Shown piece after piece: positions 1 through 5,565 of a DNA stretch of 7,383 nucleotides. The translations under genes were made by a program, and so were the position numbers. Every line of letters begins with the position of its first letter. Position 1 is the stretch's first letter. Source of the DNA: Actinomycetota bacterium (GTDB lineage Bacteria > Actinomycetota > Actinomycetes > S36-B12); NCBI GenBank assembly GCA_016870425.1, contig VGBQ01000132.1, forward strand, positions 1 to 7,383, in the 5' to 3' direction. The notes under the pieces were generated by a model that saw nothing but the letters and a program-made list of their open reading frames with translations, ran no database searches and was not told the DNA's origin.

Positions 1-224
1 CTCGTGACGACGGTGCCGTCCTTGAGGGTGAGCTCGAGCACCTGATCGCCATCGGTGATGACGGCCTTCTCGACGCGATCGCCCTGGATGTCGGCGACCG
101 CCTGGCTGGTGTCGATCCGCTCGGGGCCGCCGATGCCGCTGACCAGGCTCGACCCCACGAGGATGAGCAGGACGGCGAGCAGGATCCAGAAGAGCGGCCC
201 GCGCAGGAATCGCTTGGCGTTCAT
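1..224 (-). CDS. ftsH: ATP-dependent zinc metalloprotease FtsH, N-terminal fragment
   Basis: This is the first 74 codons of a gene that continues beyond base 1. The product starts MNAKRFLRGPLFWILLAVLL, a short basic stretch followed by one membrane helix (about residues 10-30). A periplasm-side style segment follows (GGPERIDTSQAVADIQGDRV, then VEKAVITDGDQVLELTLKDG). This is the usual N-terminus of actinobacterial FtsH, the membrane-anchored AAA+ protease that degrades misassembled membrane proteins and some soluble regulators. The AAA and zinc-protease domains lie outside the window, so the call rests on the N-terminal pattern and on position right after hpt, where ftsH sits in Streptomyces. 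The ATG is preceded by a weak ribosome binding site (GGGAAG, 8 nt upstream). The 105-nt gap to hpt could hold its own promoter; a TACCGT hexamer at 299-304 is the only -10-like sequence I noticed there. Confidence 0.85.
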   Translation of the reverse strand, partial: MNAKRFLRGPLFWILLAVLLILVGSSLVSGIGGPERIDTSQAVADIQGDRVEKAVITDGDQVLELTLKDGTVVT

Positions 225-329
225 CTGGTCGGCTTCCCTTGGTCGTCGATAGGGCGGCAACACGCCCCGGCAGCCGGGCATTCCCGCCCGCTGCCTCGAC
301 GGTACACCGGCCGGAGCGCGTGAGGTCGG

Positions 330-884
330 TCAGCCGCCGTACACACGTGGATCGAGCACCCCGACCTGGCGGAGGTTGCGATACCTCTCGGCGTAGTCCA
401 GGCCGTAGCCGACCACGAAGACATTGGGGATGTCGAAGCCGACGTACTTGGGCTCGACGGGGATCCGGAGCGCCTCGGGCTTGCGCAGCAGCGTGAAGAC
501 CTCGACCGACTCAGCGCCACGGGACTTCAGGTTGCGCAGGAGCCACGAGAGCGTCAGCCCCGTGTCGAGGATGTCCTCGATGACCAGGACATTTCGACCG
601 TCCAGGTCGGTGTCGAGGTCCTTCAGGATGCGAACGACGCCCGAGGACTGGGTGCCTGAGCCGTACGACGACACCGCCATCCAGTCGACCGTGACATGCG
701 AGCGCAGGTGGCGCATGAAGTCGGCCACGACCATGGTCGCGCCCTTGAGCACTCCCACGAGGAGCAGGTCGCGGCCGGCATAGTCGGCGTCCACCTGGGC
801 GGCCACCTCGGCAAGGCGCTCTTGGATGCGCGACTCGCTGATGAGGATCTCGGTGATTTCCGAAGGGACGTGGTCGGCGTCCAC
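330..884 (-). CDS. hpt: hypoxanthine(-guanine) phosphoribosyltransferase
   Basis: Cytosolic purine salvage enzyme: it transfers the phosphoribosyl group of PRPP to hypoxanthine or guanine, giving IMP or GMP. At 184 residues it has the normal bacterial length. Visible motifs in order are LVGVLKGA (42-49, pyrophosphate-contact loop), SSYGSGTQSSG (72-82, flexible catalytic loop), the PRPP-binding signature VLVIEDILDTGLT (99-111), a LLRK lysine near 135, and the base-binding segment YVGFDIPNVFVVGYGLDY (147-164). The reading frame is open far upstream, but that extension runs through the end of tilS. I chose GTG at 884 because AAGGAG (890-895) lies 5 nt before it. GTG at 890, overlapping the tilS stop as GTGA, is the alternative but leaves no spacing to that site. 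Only 2 nt separate it from the tilS stop, so it is probably cotranscribed and translationally coupled. Confidence 0.95.
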   Translation of the reverse strand: MDADHVPSEITEILISESRIQERLAEVAAQVDADYAGRDLLLVGVLKGATMVVADFMRHLRSHVTVDWMAVSSYGSGTQSSGVVRILKDLDTDLDGRNVLVIEDILDTGLTLSWLLRNLKSRGAESVEVFTLLRKPEALRIPVEPKYVGFDIPNVFVVGYGLDYAERYRNLRQVGVLDPRVYGG

Positions 885-886
885 CC

Positions 887-1894
887 TCACTCCTTCGCAT
901 CGCGTCGGCGTCGCTCCGCGACCGGGGGGACGCGGCGGAGCGCCAGCCTGCCACATCGCCTCTCGCCGGCGATACCGCCGGGTAGGTCGACCGGGCCCTG
1001 ACCTCGCCAATCGCTGACCAGCGCCTCCAGGCGATCGATGTGCTCAGCCGTGAGCGCGGAAGCGGGGCAGCCGGCCGCGAGCGCGCCCTGGCGGATCACG
1101 CGGGTGCGCAGAGCTCGGGGCAGTGCCGACAGTGCGGTCACGTCCAGGGCGCCCTCGGCGTCGCTCGCAGCGACAAAGGCCTCGTGTGCAGCCTGATCAA
1201 GGGCCTCGGCATCGTCGCGGAGGAGACGCGCGGACCGTGCCAGACCCGCGACCACGTCGGGGCCGAGCGCCTCAGTGAGCGCGGGCAGCGCCACGTGGCG
1301 CACGCGCGTGCGCGCGAATGCGGGATCGACGTTATGGGGGTCTTCCCACGTCACGAGATTCGCAGCACTTGCCCGCACGACATCGCGCGGGAGATCCAGG
1401 AGCGGGCGACGCCAGTGGCCCGTGATGGGAGCCATCGCAGCCAGGGAGCGCGCACCCGACCCGCGCGCCAGCCGCAGGAGCACCGTCTCGGCCTGGTCGT
1501 CCCGCGTGTGGGCGAGGAGGATCGCTGAGGCGCCGAGGCGGCTGGCCATCGCCTCGAGAGCTGCCCTGCGCGCTTGTCGCGCCGCGGCCTCGGGACCCAC
1601 GCCGCGCTCCGCGACGTCGACTCGCTCGACCACGACCGGGTCCAGGCCCAGTCGAGCGCACTCCTGCGCTGCCTGCTGGGCAACCTGGGCTGATCCCTCC
1701 TGCAACCCGTGGTCGATGATGCCTGCGGCGGCCGGTCGGGGGAGTGCGGCGAGTGCCTGCGCGAGGGCCAGGGAGTCGGCACCTCCGGAAACGGCCGCGA
1801 GCACCGGCGCATCCGCGGGCAGGTCGGCCAGTGCCGCCTCCACCGCTCGGCGCACGAAGGCGAAGGCCTGCCGCGGGTCGAGCGCCCGGGTCAT
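887..1894 (-). CDS. tilS: tRNA(Ile)-lysidine synthase
   Basis: An N-type ATP pyrophosphatase that converts C34 of the CAU-anticodon tRNA-Ile to lysidine, so the tRNA reads AUA and is charged with isoleucine. It is usually essential. The 335-residue product carries the PP-loop SGGADS (36-41), DHGLQ (61-65), the family block HTRDDQAETVLLRLARGSG (129-147), RPLL (163-166) and a WEDPHNVDPAFARTRVRH segment (183-200), all typical of TilS. Beyond about 210 the sequence is less conserved and alanine-rich, as in other actinobacterial forms, with no long extra C-terminal domain. The start ATG at 1894 overlaps the stop of the upstream metalloprotease gene as ATGA. The frame stays open to 2701, but that extension is antisense-frame shadow of the metalloprotease. 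The adjacency to hpt is shared with Mycobacterium and Streptomyces. Confidence 0.95.
   Translation of the reverse strand: MTRALDPRQAFAFVRRAVEAALADLPADAPVLAAVSGGADSLALAQALAALPRPAAAGIIDHGLQEGSAQVAQQAAQECARLGLDPVVVERVDVAERGVGPEAAARQARRAALEAMASRLGASAILLAHTRDDQAETVLLRLARGSGARSLAAMAPITGHWRRPLLDLPRDVVRASAANLVTWEDPHNVDPAFARTRVRHVALPALTEALGPDVVAGLARSARLLRDDAEALDQAAHEAFVAASDAEGALDVTALSALPRALRTRVIRQGALAAGCPASALTAEHIDRLEALVSDWRGQGPVDLPGGIAGERRCGRLALRRVPPVAERRRRDAKE
890..895 (-). promoter_or_regulatory. ribosome binding site of hpt inside the tilS 3' end
   Basis: AAGGAG on the minus strand, lying in the last codons of tilS and 5 nt before GTG 884. It decides the start choice for hpt and implies that ribosomes finishing tilS expose the hpt site. 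Confidence 0.6.
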
Positions 1895-2907
1895 CCGTGC
1901 ACTCTCGCGATCCACTCTGACGGCTCGGCGATCTCCCCGGGCCGGGGGAGGGTCTCCGGCGAGGTCCACACCGCGTTGAAGCCCGGCATCCCCACCCGGT
2001 CGACCACAGCGCGCACGAAGGCGGCTCCCTCGACGTACTGACGCAGCTTCGCGTCGAGTCCGAGCAGGCGCCGCAACGCCCCGTCGAGCGTGCCCGCACG
2101 CTGGCGGCGCGCATCGAATCGCGCGCGGATGATGTCGACACTGGGGACCACACGAGGACCGACGGCGTCCATGACGACATCGGCGTGACCTTCGAGCAGC
2201 GACATCAGCGCGGTCAGGCGATCGAGGATCTCGCGCTGCTCGTCGGACTGCATGAGGTCGACGAGGCCGCCTGACCCTCGCGCCCCACGACGCAGGCCTG
2301 CGACTACCCGGGCAAGGGCACTGCCGGCATCGGGATCCACCGCGCGCAGGTAGGCATGCACCTCGTCGGTGAAGTACGCCGACAGCCACGGGACGGCTCC
2401 GAACTGCACCCGATGCGTCTCCTCGTGCAAGCACACCCACAACCGGAAGTCCGTGGGGGGCACGTCGAGTTGGCGCTCCGCGTGGACGATGTTGGGCGCG
2501 ACGAGGAGCAACCTGCCCTGACCGCCAAATGCCTCGTACTGTCCGAGGACCTTCGACGACAGCCACGCGAGCACGGCGCCCATCTGCAGCGCGGTCGTGC
2601 GCGAGCCGACGGCACGGACCATGGGGTGCCCGTCTCCGCCGAGGATGTCGGCGACCGGCTCCGTCGCTGTGCGCAGCTGCTCGACGTTCGACCGCACCCA
2701 CTCCCTGCGTCCCACGACGACACTGCGATGTGCATCAAAGGGCGCGTCCAGCCCGGTGACGTCGGCCACCGGCTGCACGGCGCGCTCGCTCGCGCGGCGG
2801 AGCTGGCGCACCGCGGACTCGACGTCTGAGCGGGCATCGGGTGGCCCGGAAGGAGCGAGCCGCGCCCCCGTGGCAGCGGCGAGCGCCCAATCCACGGGGT
2901 CGGCCAT
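1891..2907 (-). CDS. zinc-dependent metalloprotease of the DUF2342 / F420-associated family, substrate unknown
   Basis: A 338-residue predicted soluble zincin with no signal peptide. The signature is WVCLHEETHRVQFGAVPWL (157-175), an HExxH zinc motif at 161-165. It is followed by EGHADVVMDAVG (239-250), whose glutamate is the likely third metal ligand, and a conserved tail (GLDAKLRQYVEGAAFV, 283-298). This pattern matches the actinobacterial family annotated as zinc-dependent metalloprotease or coenzyme F420 biosynthesis-associated protein (Rv3626c position). The link to F420 comes from phylogenetic distribution; no reaction is established to my knowledge. I chose ATG 2907 (MADPVDWALAAATGARL), the usual N-terminus. 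The longer frame to 3117 would translate an inverted repeat and is rejected. There is no Shine-Dalgarno sequence. A TACAGT -10 box ends 6 nt before the ATG, suggesting a leaderless transcript that also carries tilS and hpt. Confidence 0.88.
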   Translation of the reverse strand: MADPVDWALAAATGARLAPSGPPDARSDVESAVRQLRRASERAVQPVADVTGLDAPFDAHRSVVVGRREWVRSNVEQLRTATEPVADILGGDGHPMVRAVGSRTTALQMGAVLAWLSSKVLGQYEAFGGQGRLLLVAPNIVHAERQLDVPPTDFRLWVCLHEETHRVQFGAVPWLSAYFTDEVHAYLRAVDPDAGSALARVVAGLRRGARGSGGLVDLMQSDEQREILDRLTALMSLLEGHADVVMDAVGPRVVPSVDIIRARFDARRQRAGTLDGALRRLLGLDAKLRQYVEGAAFVRAVVDRVGMPGFNAVWTSPETLPRPGEIAEPSEWIARVHG

Positions 2908-2913
2908 CTGACG

Positions 2914-2919
2914 ACTGTA
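2914..2919 (-). promoter_or_regulatory. -10 box of a leaderless promoter for metalloprotease-tilS-hpt
   Basis: TACAGT on the minus strand fits the actinobacterial TAnnnT consensus. Six bases (CGTCAG) separate it from ATG 2907, which puts the predicted transcription start at the A of the start codon. No convincing -35 box is present (TAGCGA at 17-nt spacing). The same geometry recurs at 6693-6698 and 7158-7163. Confidence 0.6.
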
Positions 2920-2942
2920 CGTCGCGCCCGTGGGGGTCGCTA

Positions 2943-2969
2943 GGCCGCGGGCATCGTTCGACCGCGGCC
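2943..2969. repeat. 8-bp inverted repeat, 11-nt loop, upstream of the metalloprotease
   Basis: GGCCGCGG (2943-2950) and CCGCGGCC (2962-2969) pair perfectly around the loop GCATCGTTCGA. It lies about 36-62 nt upstream of the predicted metalloprotease transcription start, over and beyond the -35 position. It is also 160-186 nt past the dacB stop on the same strand. It could be a factor-independent terminator for dacB (no T tract follows), an operator for the downstream promoter, or a chance feature of GC-rich DNA. Confidence 0.4.
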
Positions 2970-3011
2970 CCTCCCGTGGCCCCGCGGTCGGCGAACCCGC
3001 CACGCAACCGG

Positions 3012-3062
3012 CGAACTTTGGGCGGATAGTGCCCATAGACGGCCGTATCCGCCCAAAGTTCG
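3012..3062. repeat. perfect 17-bp inverted repeat with 17-nt loop between dacB and the metalloprotease gene
   Basis: CGAACTTTGGGCGGATA (3012-3028) is the exact reverse complement of TATCCGCCCAAAGTTCG (3046-3062). The loop is GTGCCCATAGACGGCCG. The bases just outside and just inside the arms do not pair, so the boundaries are sharp. The centre of each arm (AACTTTG) is AT-richer than its surroundings. No T tract follows on either strand, so it is not a classic intrinsic terminator. Read as protein, the arms give NFGRI and RPKF, but no credible gene uses them. Plausible identities are a dispersed palindromic (REP/MITE-like) element, a U-tract-less terminator for dacB, or a protein-binding site. 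A 9-bp direct repeat GCCACGCAA sits outside it at 2999-3007 and 3113-3121. Confidence 0.8.
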
Positions 3063-3128
3063 ATAGCGGCAAGCGAGTGCCGCGCGTGGGCGGGGGCTGT
3101 GCGCCACCGCATGCCACGCAATCGACGG

Positions 3129-4421
3129 TCAGCCGCGGCAGCCGCAGGTGGCAAGGGCAGCCGCGACGCGATCCAGGGCCGCCCGCGACGCATCGACATC
3201 GGGGGTCTCATCGGCCATGAGGGCGAAGGCGAGTAGCCGCCCGTCCGCGTCGACCACTGTCCCCGCCAGCGTCGACACGCCGATGAGCGTGCCGGTCTTC
3301 GCGCGCACAAAACCCGCGGCACCACGCGTGTCGGGAGCGGCGTACCGATCAGCCAGCGTGCCCGTGAGCCCGGCGACGGGCAGTCCGAGCACGACCGGCC
3401 AACTCCACGCCGGAGCCGCGGGCCCGCTGCTGATGCTGATCGCCGTGGCGAGGGTGAGCGGCGAGGAGATGTCGGCGTAGGACAGCCCGCTGCCATCGAC
3501 GAACTCCGCCCCGCTCACCGGCACCCCGATCGACTGGAGCGTGGCGACGGTCGCCTCGGCGCCGCTCGCGAAGGACCCTCGCCCGGTCCGGGTCGCACCG
3601 GCGAGGTGGGCGAGGGTCTCGGCCATGTCGTTGTCGGATTCGGTCAGCATGGTCTCGACCATGGTGGCGATGGGCTCGGAGGCGGTGGTCGCGATGACGC
3701 TCCCCGTGCTCTCCCCCTCAGTGACATCCCCCACCGTCAATCCCCGCTCGGCCAATTGAGTGGCGAAGGCCTGCGCCGCCGCGAGCGCCGGGTCGGGCTG
3801 ACGCGCATCCTGGCCGGCGATGCGCGAGCGATCGACCGTCAGCGCGGAGACGGGAGCGGCGATGCCGAGCGCGGGATAATCCGGAGTCCAGCCCTCGGGG
3901 ATCGCGGGCCCGTCGAAGAGACTGGCGTCGTAGCGCAAGGTGACCTCGCCCGACACCTGGCCGACCACCTGGTCGGCAAGATCGGCCAGCGATGAGCCAC
4001 TCGCTGCGACCGTGGCCAGTGTGGGATCTCCGGCACCCACGAGGGTGAGGGTTGCGGTCGTGGCATCCCAGGCGACGGTGGTCTCGATGCGGACCTCCGG
4101 ACCGAGGGCGTCGAGGATGGCGAGTGCGGTGAAGACCTTCTGGTTGGACGCCAGCGACCGAGGCATGGCGGCCTCGCGCTGATAGACGACAGCACCGGTG
4201 GCGACATCAAGCACGATGGCGCCCACCGACCCGCCGAGCGATGGGGAGTCCAGCAGGGGATCGACGACCGCGGCGATGTCGTCGGGAGCGAGGCCAGCGG
4301 TGTCCGGAGGGAGCAGGACCGCCGGGGCGGCTCCGGAGGGGGCAGATGTCGGGGCGGCGTACGCCGGGATCGCGAGGGCAAGGAGCGCGACGGCCATGAG
4401 GGGAAGCCACGTGCGGCGCAT
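3129..4421 (-). CDS. dacB: D-alanyl-D-alanine carboxypeptidase/endopeptidase, PBP4 type (peptidase S13)
   Basis: A secreted serine peptidase that trims D-Ala from peptidoglycan stem peptides and may cut cross-links. The 430-residue product begins with a signal peptide: MRRTW, a hydrophobic core at about 5-20, and a likely cut after AYA at 23. The three penicillin-binding motifs are in order: SNQK (92-95, nucleophile S92), SDN (262-264) and KTG (375-377), plus DGSGLS (309-314) typical of S13 enzymes. The long insert between the first two motifs is a hallmark of this family. The only cysteines form a CGC near the C-terminus (426-428). The start ATG 4421 has a strong GGAGG ribosome binding site 7 nt upstream. 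It is divergent from ppa and separated from the downstream metalloprotease gene by 221 nt with two inverted repeats, so it is likely its own transcription unit. Confidence 0.93.
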   Translation of the reverse strand: MRRTWLPLMAVALLALAIPAYAAPTSAPSGAAPAVLLPPDTAGLAPDDIAAVVDPLLDSPSLGGSVGAIVLDVATGAVVYQREAAMPRSLASNQKVFTALAILDALGPEVRIETTVAWDATTATLTLVGAGDPTLATVAASGSSLADLADQVVGQVSGEVTLRYDASLFDGPAIPEGWTPDYPALGIAAPVSALTVDRSRIAGQDARQPDPALAAAQAFATQLAERGLTVGDVTEGESTGSVIATTASEPIATMVETMLTESDNDMAETLAHLAGATRTGRGSFASGAEATVATLQSIGVPVSGAEFVDGSGLSYADISSPLTLATAISISSGPAAPAWSWPVVLGLPVAGLTGTLADRYAAPDTRGAAGFVRAKTGTLIGVSTLAGTVVDADGRLLAFALMADETPDVDASRAALDRVAAALATCGCRG

Positions 4422-4425
4422 GCGA

Positions 4426-4433
4426 CTCCCTCC
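4426..4433 (-). promoter_or_regulatory. ribosome binding site of dacB
   Basis: GGAGGGAG on the minus strand; its GGAGG core ends 7 nt before ATG 4421. It is the strongest Shine-Dalgarno sequence in the window and fixes the dacB start. Confidence 0.8.
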
Positions 4434-4473
4434 AGTAGGCGGATGCGGCCACTGAGCAGGCTCGCCATGGGGA

Positions 4474-4479
4474 AGACTA
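4474..4479 (-). promoter_or_regulatory. candidate -10 box for dacB
   Basis: TAGTCT on the minus strand fits TAnnnT and would give a leader of about 45 nt containing the dacB ribosome binding site. The -35 region is unconvincing, and the assignment rests only on the hexamer and its position in the short divergent gap. Confidence 0.3.
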
Positions 4480-4511
4480 GGTCAGGTCACCCGTCGAGGA
4501 GGTCACGTGAC
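4480..4511. promoter_or_regulatory. GGTCA repeats and palindrome at the dacB/ppa divergent region
   Basis: GGTCA occurs at 4480-4484, 4485-4489 and 4501-4505. The last copy runs into the 10-bp palindrome GTCACGTGAC (4502-4511), which contains the ppa GTG start. The first two copies abut the candidate dacB -10 box. This could be an operator shared by the two divergent genes, or coincidence, because part of it is the ppa ribosome binding site and start codon. Confidence 0.25.
4496..4502 (+). promoter_or_regulatory. ribosome binding site of ppa
   Basis: GAGGAGG ends 4 nt before GTG 4507, with its first GAGG 7 nt away. It supports the GTG start. I could not identify a convincing promoter for ppa in the 85-nt divergent gap. 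Confidence 0.7.
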
Positions 4512-5013
4512 ACCCCAGCCACTGGAATTCGACGTCACCATCGAGATCCCCTCCGGCAGTCGCAATAAGTACGAGATGGACCACAAGACGGGGCGCATCC
4601 GACTCGATCGCATGCTCTTCACCTCGACGCGCTATCCACACGACTACGGCTTCGTCGACGACACTCTCGGGCTCGACGGGGACCCGCTCGATGCGCTCGT
4701 GCTCGTGCAGGAGCCGACCTTCCCCGGGGTCGTCATCCGCTGCCGAGCGGTCGGGATGTTCCGCATGACCGACGAGGCCGGCGGAGATGACAAGGTGCTG
4801 TGCGTGCCGGCGGGTGACCCGCGCATGGAGCACGTGCGCGACATCTACCACGTCTCCGAGTTCGACCGACTCGAGATCCAGCACTTCTTCGAGGTCTACA
4901 AGGATCTCGAGCCGGGCAAGTCCGTCGAGGGCGCGACCTGGACCGGGCGCGAGGAGGCCGAGGCCGAGATTCGGGAGTCGTGGGAGCGCTTCACCGCGAC
5001 CGAGGGCGCCTGA
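4507..5013 (+). CDS. ppa: inorganic pyrophosphatase, soluble family I
   Basis: Hydrolyses pyrophosphate to two phosphates in the cytosol, pulling biosynthetic reactions such as the PRPP-using step of Hpt forward. The 168-residue product has the family I signature DGDPLD (57-62). By alignment to the E. coli enzyme from memory, the active-site residues are all present: E13, K21, R35, Y47, D57, D59, D62, D89, D94, K96, Y131 and K132. These include the four metal-binding aspartates. Length is normal for the prokaryotic hexameric type. The start is a GTG with a good ribosome binding site; there is no in-frame ATG until residue 24 (in KYEMDH), which would remove catalytic residues. It is divergent from dacB, an arrangement conserved in Mycobacterium and Streptomyces. 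Confidence 0.96.
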   Translation: MTPQPLEFDVTIEIPSGSRNKYEMDHKTGRIRLDRMLFTSTRYPHDYGFVDDTLGLDGDPLDALVLVQEPTFPGVVIRCRAVGMFRMTDEAGGDDKVLCVPAGDPRMEHVRDIYHVSEFDRLEIQHFFEVYKDLEPGKSVEGATWTGREEAEAEIRESWERFTATEGA

Positions 5014-5042
5014 CTCGACGGGCTGCCCACCCGCGGCTGGTC

Positions 5043-5048
5043 CACAAT
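5043..5048 (+). promoter_or_regulatory. possible -10 box of a leaderless promoter for the Nudix gene
   Basis: CACAAT ends 6 nt before GTG 5055, the same offset as three TAnnnT boxes on the other strand, but its first base departs from the consensus. There is no Shine-Dalgarno sequence before the GTG. Readthrough from ppa, 41 nt upstream, is the alternative. Confidence 0.3.
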
Positions 5049-5054
5049 GCTGTC

Positions 5055-5549
5055 GTGACGACTCTCGGGCGACCCGGATCCGGTGACGGCTGGGTCACGC
5101 TCGACAGCGGACGCGTGGTCTGGGGTCGCTTTGGCGCGGCCGGCATGCTGCTGTGTCACCGCGAGGGAGATACCGACCGGATCCTGCTCGCGCGCCGGGC
5201 ACACTGGGTCCACGGCGGCAACGGCGAGTGGTCTGTCCCCGGCGGGGCTATCGACGAGCATGAGGATCCCGTAGAAGCCGCCCTGCGTGAGTTTGACGAG
5301 GAGATCGGTGCTGTCCCACCCGGTTGGCGCCTAGCAGGCATTCACGAGGTGGTCGTCCAACCCGGCCTGTGGAGCTATCACACGTGCTGTGCACTCGTCG
5401 ACGATCGGCCCCACTACGACGCCACCCTCTCTCCTGAGAACGACGAAGCGGCCTGGTGGGCGGTCGATGAGCTTCACGACATCCCGCTCTTCCGGCCGTT
5501 CGCCGAAGCGCTGCCGTCACTGCTTGAGATCCTGGCTCGCGCGCGCTAG
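5055..5549 (+). CDS. Nudix hydrolase
   Basis: A 164-residue cytosolic enzyme expected to cleave a nucleoside diphosphate linked to another moiety, using divalent metal. The Nudix box GX5EX7REUXEEXGU is perfect: G64, E70, R78-E79, E82-E83 and G85, read as GAIDEHE then REFDEEIGA. Before it lies the usual EWSVPGG strand (58-64), and after it a WWAVDEL segment (134-140) common in the family. The substrate cannot be told: MutT-like, ADP-ribose and NADH types share the box, and I see no further specificity motif. I chose GTG 5055 (VTTLGRPGSGDG). A GTG at 4980 is also in frame but lies deep inside ppa. The gene ends 3 nt from the stop of the convergent gene. A Nudix gene beside ppa is functionally coherent, since many Nudix enzymes release pyrophosphate, but this is inference. 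Confidence 0.9.
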   Translation: MTTLGRPGSGDGWVTLDSGRVVWGRFGAAGMLLCHREGDTDRILLARRAHWVHGGNGEWSVPGGAIDEHEDPVEAALREFDEEIGAVPPGWRLAGIHEVVVQPGLWSYHTCCALVDDRPHYDATLSPENDEAAWWAVDELHDIPLFRPFAEALPSLLEILARAR

Positions 5550-5565
5550 GCGTCAGCGAGCGCGC
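5541..5565. terminator. candidate hairpin at the convergent Nudix / secreted-protein junction
   Basis: GCGCGCT (5541-5547) pairs with AGCGCGC (5559-5565) around an 11-nt loop. The hairpin spans both stop codons of two genes only 3 nt apart. An alternative pairing is GCTCGC (5535-5540) with GCGAGC (5556-5561). There is no T tract on either strand. A bidirectional terminator would be expected here, but simple GC-rich repeats make chance pairing likely. Confidence 0.25.

Noticed and set aside
266..278. CCCGG-CAG-CCGGG mini-hairpin between hpt and ftsH as a terminator
   Set aside because: The stem is only 5 bp, there is no T tract, and such pairings are expected by chance in this composition.
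885..1010. Upstream extension of the hpt frame to 1010
   Set aside because: It runs through the conserved-frame end of tilS. The ribosome binding site and family length both support GTG 884.
1895..2701. Upstream extension of the tilS frame to 2701
   Set aside because: It lies wholly over the metalloprotease gene in another frame. The ATGA junction at 1891-1894 gives a normal TilS N-terminus.
2908..3117. Upstream extension of the metalloprotease frame starting at 3117
   Set aside because: It would translate the 17-bp inverted repeat and low-complexity sequence. The conserved N-terminus starts at MADPVDW (2907), directly preceded by a good -10 box.
4980..5054. Nudix gene starting at the in-frame GTG 4980
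   Set aside because: This would overlap the ppa C-terminus by 34 nt with arginine-rich, unconserved sequence and no ribosome binding site. GTG 5055 is the simpler start.
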